Shown here piece by piece: positions 60,537 through 64,000 of a stretch of DNA of 64,000 nt. The stretch spans positions 1-64,000 of the forward strand of contig JBLFWM010000007.1 in NCBI GenBank assembly GCA_047611265.1, written 5' to 3'. Under the pieces are notes generated by a model. The model was given only the letters and a program-made list of their open reading frames with translations. It did not search any database and was not told the DNA's origin. Source of the DNA: GCA-2698665 sp047611265. GTDB lineage: Bacteria > Pseudomonadota > Gammaproteobacteria > GCA-002705445 > GCA-002716945. The position numbers and the translations under genes were made by a program. Within the stretch, counting starts at the first letter, position 1. Each line of letters opens with the position of its first letter.

Positions 60537-62312
60537 TTAAAAACTCCTAGATATACTTGCGCTATAGGATCTTCCTTCGCTGTTGTAATTATGAGCTTTT
60601 CTATATTTTTTGTCAAAAATATTATTCATTTTAAATTGAAAGCTATAGTTATTAGTTTTTCTTAAAAATGTTGCATTAAATCTCGTATAACCACCCAATT
60701 GGTGTGTGTCATAAATAGAATTATCACTTTTTGTTTCTGATATAGTAGTTAAACTTAAGATATTATTTAAATCATGATTGTAATTAACCCTGCTAACTAA
60801 CTTATTAGTAGGTCTTCTGGACAAGTCAACATTATTCGTTAAATCTTGAGATTTAATATAACTATAGTCAAATGAGTAATTAAATTTATCATAAGAGTTA
60901 TATATGCCAAATTCTAATCCTTCAATTTTTGCTTTATTAATATTCTGCATTATCGTTCCATCTGACTCAATCAGATTTTTAATTCTATTGTCAAATAAGG
61001 TGATAATAATTCCACTATTAGAATTTAACTTATGTTTAAATGATATTTCTTTTGAAACAGATTCTTCTGGTTCTAGGTTAGGGTTTCCTCCGTATCCATA
61101 TAAGTCTGTACCATCAGGAGATCTAAATGCCTTACCTATCCCTGCGATAATTTTTGACTTATTACTTAGGTTATATCCAATATTAAAATTACCCGTTAAG
61201 AAATTACCATATATGCTATGGTTTATATATCTTGAACCTATATTATATAAAGTGTTTTTTGATAAATATTCTGTTTGTAAATAATATTCATTTATAGAAC
61301 TACTTTTTCTAAATTTTGTTCCATATGATGATTCATATAAAGCTTCATCCGTATACATTGCTCCAATGATTGTATTAGTATCAAGCAAATTATAATAATT
61401 TTTTTCAAACTTAATCTGATTATTCTTGGTATGAGTAAAGTCTGTTGCACCTGAAGCATTTTGATCAATTTTATTTTGTTTTTTAATAAATATTATTTTA
61501 GATCCTGATGTATCATATTTTCTATTCCATACTAATTTTAAATGACTATCTTTATGATCCTGGTTTAGGTTGCTTCCAAAACTATCATATTCAACATTAC
61601 CATCGCTTTGATAAAAATTAAGTCCAAAATCATTTTTACCAGTACTAAAATTATAAGCAATATCTATATTTTTGTTTTCATAACCATGATTTTTAGTTGA
61701 AGCGACCTTAGCTTTATATCCATCTGTATCAACGCTCATATAATTAATTGATAAATCATGACCTTCATATGTAAAGTTTTTTTGGAACCCAATTTTATTA
61801 GTTTCATCTCTTCCAGTTGACAAATAAATCTTTCCTTTATTATTTCCTAAATTTTTTTTAGTTATAATGTTGATTACACCTCCAATAGTATCTCTACCAT
61901 ATAGTGTCGACATACTACCTTTTGATATCTCTATCCTATCTAACATTTCTACAGAGATATGTTGTATAGAAGGAACTCCAAGTGTTCCAGGATTCAATGA
62001 AACTCCATTTATTAAAACTTTAGTGTGATTACTTTCAGTTCCTCTCATAAATATTGATTTAGTTTGACCATGCCCGCCATTGCTTCCAATACTTATAGAA
62101 CTTGAGTGACTTAGGATTTCATCAACAGTTGAATAACCTAATGCTTGTATATCATCTGAAGTTATAACTTCTACAGAACTGAGTGAGTCAAAAATGGTTG
62201 TACTTCTTTGCCCTGGACTCACTAATATTTCATTAAGATTTGATTCCGCATAAATTGTATTACTTAATAATAATAGAGTAATTATTGTAAATATTTTCTT
62301 AGTTTTAAACAT
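60537..62312 (-). CDS. btuB: TonB-dependent receptor, BtuB-like
   Basis: A 591-residue outer-membrane receptor for cobalamin. A signal peptide (residues 1-23, ending TIYA) is followed by a TonB box-like LNEILVSPGQR, a plug domain (ILSHSSSISIGSNGGHGQTK, IFMRGTESNHTKVLING, TLYGRDTIGGVINIIT) and a 22-strand-type barrel ending with Phe (SASISRSF). The ATG at 62312 has AAGGAG 4 nt before it; the frame stays open upstream through the riboswitch to 62414 but that part is not protein. A cobalamin riboswitch lies upstream, which supports B12 uptake. Confidence 0.92.
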   Translation of the reverse strand: MFKTKKIFTIITLLLLSNTIYAESNLNEILVSPGQRSTTIFDSLSSVEVITSDDIQALGYSTVDEILSHSSSISIGSNGGHGQTKSIFMRGTESNHTKVLINGVSLNPGTLGVPSIQHISVEMLDRIEISKGSMSTLYGRDTIGGVINIITKKNLGNNKGKIYLSTGRDETNKIGFQKNFTYEGHDLSINYMSVDTDGYKAKVASTKNHGYENKNIDIAYNFSTGKNDFGLNFYQSDGNVEYDSFGSNLNQDHKDSHLKLVWNRKYDTSGSKIIFIKKQNKIDQNASGATDFTHTKNNQIKFEKNYYNLLDTNTIIGAMYTDEALYESSYGTKFRKSSSINEYYLQTEYLSKNTLYNIGSRYINHSIYGNFLTGNFNIGYNLSNKSKIIAGIGKAFRSPDGTDLYGYGGNPNLEPEESVSKEISFKHKLNSNSGIIITLFDNRIKNLIESDGTIMQNINKAKIEGLEFGIYNSYDKFNYSFDYSYIKSQDLTNNVDLSRRPTNKLVSRVNYNHDLNNILSLTTISETKSDNSIYDTHQLGGYTRFNATFLRKTNNYSFQFKMNNIFDKKYRKAHNYNSEGRSYSASISRSF

Positions 62313-62372
62313 ATCGCTCCTTGCATGAGGGGATACATATACAAAGTAAATCACCATGATTATGGTAATTAT

Positions 62373-62486
62373 ACCCAGTGTAAAAGCATCCACCGCTTTT
62401 TGGGTTAATCTCATCTAGTTGGCGTTCGGGCTATTATACCGTTGCGGGGGCAGCGTCAGAATTGGTATACTGACTTTCCCAACTTA
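62373..62486 (-). promoter_or_regulatory. Cobalamin riboswitch upstream of btuB
   Basis: The minus strand has the cobalamin-aptamer core: TTGGGAAAGTC (P1 and GGGAA segment), the ACCAAT region, and the highly conserved CTGCCCCCGCAACGGTA (B12 J-region). The 3' strand CCCAA (62400-62404) can close P1 with TTGGG (62478-62482), or pair with a downstream TGGGT (62373-62377) beside an AAAAGC/GCTTTT stem (62382-62400). These pairings are mutually exclusive, which gives a switch. The AGYCMGGA-type part is degenerate. Controls btuB and the gene after it. Confidence 0.85.
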
Positions 62487-62494
62487 TGAGTTAG

Positions 62495-63265
62495 TTAATT
62501 TTTTATTCCTGTTCCACGAGACAATAACATTAAAGCTGAAAAAAATAAAACAATTATTAAAGAAATTATTATTGATAAAGATAATACTAAACTAGTTTCT
62601 TCGATACCTAGAAAAGCTAACCTATATGAACTGATTATATAAACAATAGGATTAAAGACAGATATATTTTGCCATACCTGCGGGAGGGAAGCGATTGAAT
62701 AAAAAGTTCCTCCAAGATATGTAAGAGGCGTTAATATAAAAGTAGTCACAATATTTATATCATCAAAACTTTTAGCATAAATTGCATTGATGAATCCAGC
62801 GATGGAAAATAAGAATGCTGTCAGGAAAGTTAATAATATAACTAAACCAATATTTGCTATAGGTATGTTGGTAAATAGAGTGGTTACCAGATATGCCGCA
62901 AAGCCAACTACGAAAGCTCTCATAACACCACCCGTAACATAACCTAGTAAAATGATTGAGTTTGGAACAGGAGATACAAAGAGTTCTTCATGACTCTTTT
63001 GAAACCTGGAACTATAAAATGAACCAACTACATTCATATATGAGTTTGAGATTATGGGCATTATTATTAAACCAGGTATGATGTAATCTATATATTGAAA
63101 ACTATCTACATTACCTATCCTATCCCCGATAAAATTACCAAATATAGTTATATATAAAAAAATAGTTATAACTGATGGAAGTATTGTTTGAATCCAGATT
63201 CGAGCAAATCTTACAAATTCTTTCCTAACAATTGTTTGATATGCAATAAGGGTTCCATTGCTCAT
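62495..63265 (-). CDS. yadH: ABC-2 type transporter permease (YadH-like)
   Basis: A 256-residue ABC-2 permease with six hydrophobic helices, ending LLSRGTGIKN. The segments RKEFVRFARIWIQTILPSVI and FNPIVYIISSYRLAFLG match the YadH family, whose partners export unknown substrates. It overlaps the ATPase gene by 4 nt. Its stop lies just upstream of the cobalamin riboswitch, so the exporter and the B12 genes may share read-through transcription, although no terminator is seen. Confidence 0.92.
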   Translation of the reverse strand: MSNGTLIAYQTIVRKEFVRFARIWIQTILPSVITIFLYITIFGNFIGDRIGNVDSFQYIDYIIPGLIIMPIISNSYMNVVGSFYSSRFQKSHEELFVSPVPNSIILLGYVTGGVMRAFVVGFAAYLVTTLFTNIPIANIGLVILLTFLTAFLFSIAGFINAIYAKSFDDINIVTTFILTPLTYLGGTFYSIASLPQVWQNISVFNPIVYIISSYRLAFLGIEETSLVLSLSIIISLIIVLFFSALMLLSRGTGIKN

Positions 63266-64000
63266 ACTGATATTTCCTCTTTAGTAAGATCCATAAATAA
63301 TTCTTCAAGCCTATTCCTTTTACTTATTATATTTATAACATTAAGATGAAAGCTTTTTAATTCATTGATTATATATGTAACAGATACACTATCGTCTACT
63401 GTTACCTCGCAAGTATTTTCATCAATCTTTTTAAAAAATAGTCCATTAGGTTGAATATTAGACATAATTGGCTCTGATGTTTTAATGATGTATGTGTGGT
63501 TTTTTTTCATACTAAAGACTTCACTCATTGTTGATCTTTGTATAATTTCCCCTTTATGAATAATTGCAAGGTTCTTGCATAATCTTTCGGCTTCTTCCAA
63601 GTAATGAGTTGTTAGTATAATCGTAACTCCTTGATTATTAAGTTCTTGAAAAAAGTCCCACATAGTAAGACGTAATTCTGTATCCACTCCAGCAGTTGGC
63701 TCATCTAAAATTAATATTTTAGGACTATGTATAAGAGCTCTTGCAATCATAAGCCTTCTTTTCATTCCTCCAGATAATTCTCTAGGTGTATTTTTTCTTT
63801 TATGCCAAATTCCTAATTGATTGAAAAGGGTATATGTTCTTTTTTCAGCATCTTTCCTATTAATTCCAAAATAGCCAGCAACGCTTATCATTGTTTCTTC
63901 GATTGGGATAAACTGACATAAATTATATTCTTGAGGAACTAACCCAATATTTCTCTTTGCAAAATCTGGGTTCTTTTTAATATTCTCACCTAAAACATAT
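63262..64000 (-). CDS. yadG: ABC transporter ATPase (YadG-like), 5' end outside window
   Basis: The ATPase partner of the permease. In-window parts are the Q-loop VPQEYNL, the signature LSGGMKRRLMIA, Walker B ILILDEPTAGVD and the switch histidine LTTHYLEEAE, plus the C-terminal domain. Walker A and the true start lie beyond the window end; the frame is open to 63999. The gene is transcribed toward the permease with a 4-nt overlap. YadGH-type exporters are widespread in Gammaproteobacteria; the substrate is unknown. Confidence 0.92.
   Translation of the reverse strand, partial: YVLGENIKKNPDFAKRNIGLVPQEYNLCQFIPIEETMISVAGYFGINRKDAEKRTYTLFNQLGIWHKRKNTPRELSGGMKRRLMIARALIHSPKILILDEPTAGVDTELRLTMWDFFQELNNQGVTIILTTHYLEEAERLCKNLAIIHKGEIIQRSTMSEVFSMKKNHTYIIKTSEPIMSNIQPNGLFFKKIDENTCEVTVDDSVSVTYIINELKSFHLNVINIISKRNRLEELFMDLTKEEISV

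Noticed and set aside
62313..62414. N-terminal extension of BtuB (membrane-helix-like)
   Set aside because: The hydrophobic stretch is encoded by the riboswitch platform, and a good Shine-Dalgarno and signal peptide start at 62312.
1..64000. tRNA, rRNA, insertion sequences, phage genes
   Set aside because: None was recognised; intergenic gaps are short and no transposase-like or integrase-like protein was seen.

Overview
This 64 kb window is a gene-dense, AT-rich bacterial chromosome segment with very short intergenic gaps, many start/stop overlaps and convergent genes that abut or overlap at their 3' ends. Gene order points to a Gammaproteobacterium: the S10-spc-alpha ribosomal block followed by uvrA and ssb; miaB-phoH-ybeY-ybeX-lnt; leuS-lptE; holA-proA-nadD-rsfS; yhdP-nitrilase-tldD-pmbA. 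Streamlining, sodium-coupled transport and low GC suggest an uncultivated marine lineage (a SUP05/Thioglobus-like group is one guess). The exact clade is inference and cannot be settled from the sequence alone.

Layout. 1-13.5 kb: one long + strand block of 27 ribosomal protein and associated genes from rpsJ (cut by the window start) to rplQ, including secY, rpmJ and rpoA. 13.5-25.2 kb: uvrA (minus), a small membrane ORF, ssb, miaB, phoH-like, ybeY, ybeX, lnt, leuS, lptE. 25.2-31.2 kb: a block that separates lptE from its usual partner holA. It holds a metallo-beta-lactamase-fold hydrolase, a small unknown gene, pyrD and an iron/peroxide module (rubrerythrin, a GlpC-like iron-sulfur protein, DUF3501, an Irr-type Fur-family regulator and a beta-hydroxyacid dehydrogenase). 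31.2-41.1 kb: holA, proA, nadD, rsfS, yhdP, nitrilase, tldD, pmbA. 41.1-51.6 kb: a minus-strand run with an Mrp/Mbh-like cation antiporter cluster (ten genes), nadC, an AGCS sodium:amino-acid symporter and a methyltransferase-like protein. 51.6-54.2 kb: a PhoB-like DNA-binding protein without receiver domain, a PiT-like phosphate transporter and a porin. 54.3-60.0 kb: mgtE, then nrdA, a small membrane ORF and nrdB. 60.0-64.0 kb: a minus-strand run with a YadGH-type ABC exporter, a cobalamin riboswitch, a BtuB-like receptor and a DUF6580-type membrane protein.

Regulation that can be read directly: a consensus-like sigma70 promoter whose -10 is covered by a 19-bp perfect palindrome of Irr/PerR type ahead of the rubrerythrin operon, with a separate Fur-box match nearby; tandem NrdR boxes plus a perfect DnaA box ahead of nrdA; a B12 riboswitch ahead of btuB; an 11-bp-spaced direct repeat ahead of the phosphate-transporter operon; and -10 elements placed so close to the mgtE and irr start codons that leaderless transcripts are likely.

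Most noteworthy: a lysine/alanine-rich 10-residue tandem repeat fused to the N terminus of ribosomal protein S10; the receiver-less PhoB-type protein beside a phosphate-uptake operon; the Irr module; a small membrane ORF translationally coupled between nrdA and nrdB; and two essential genes (lnt, nadD) whose reading frames have no ATG, GTG or TTG at the expected start.
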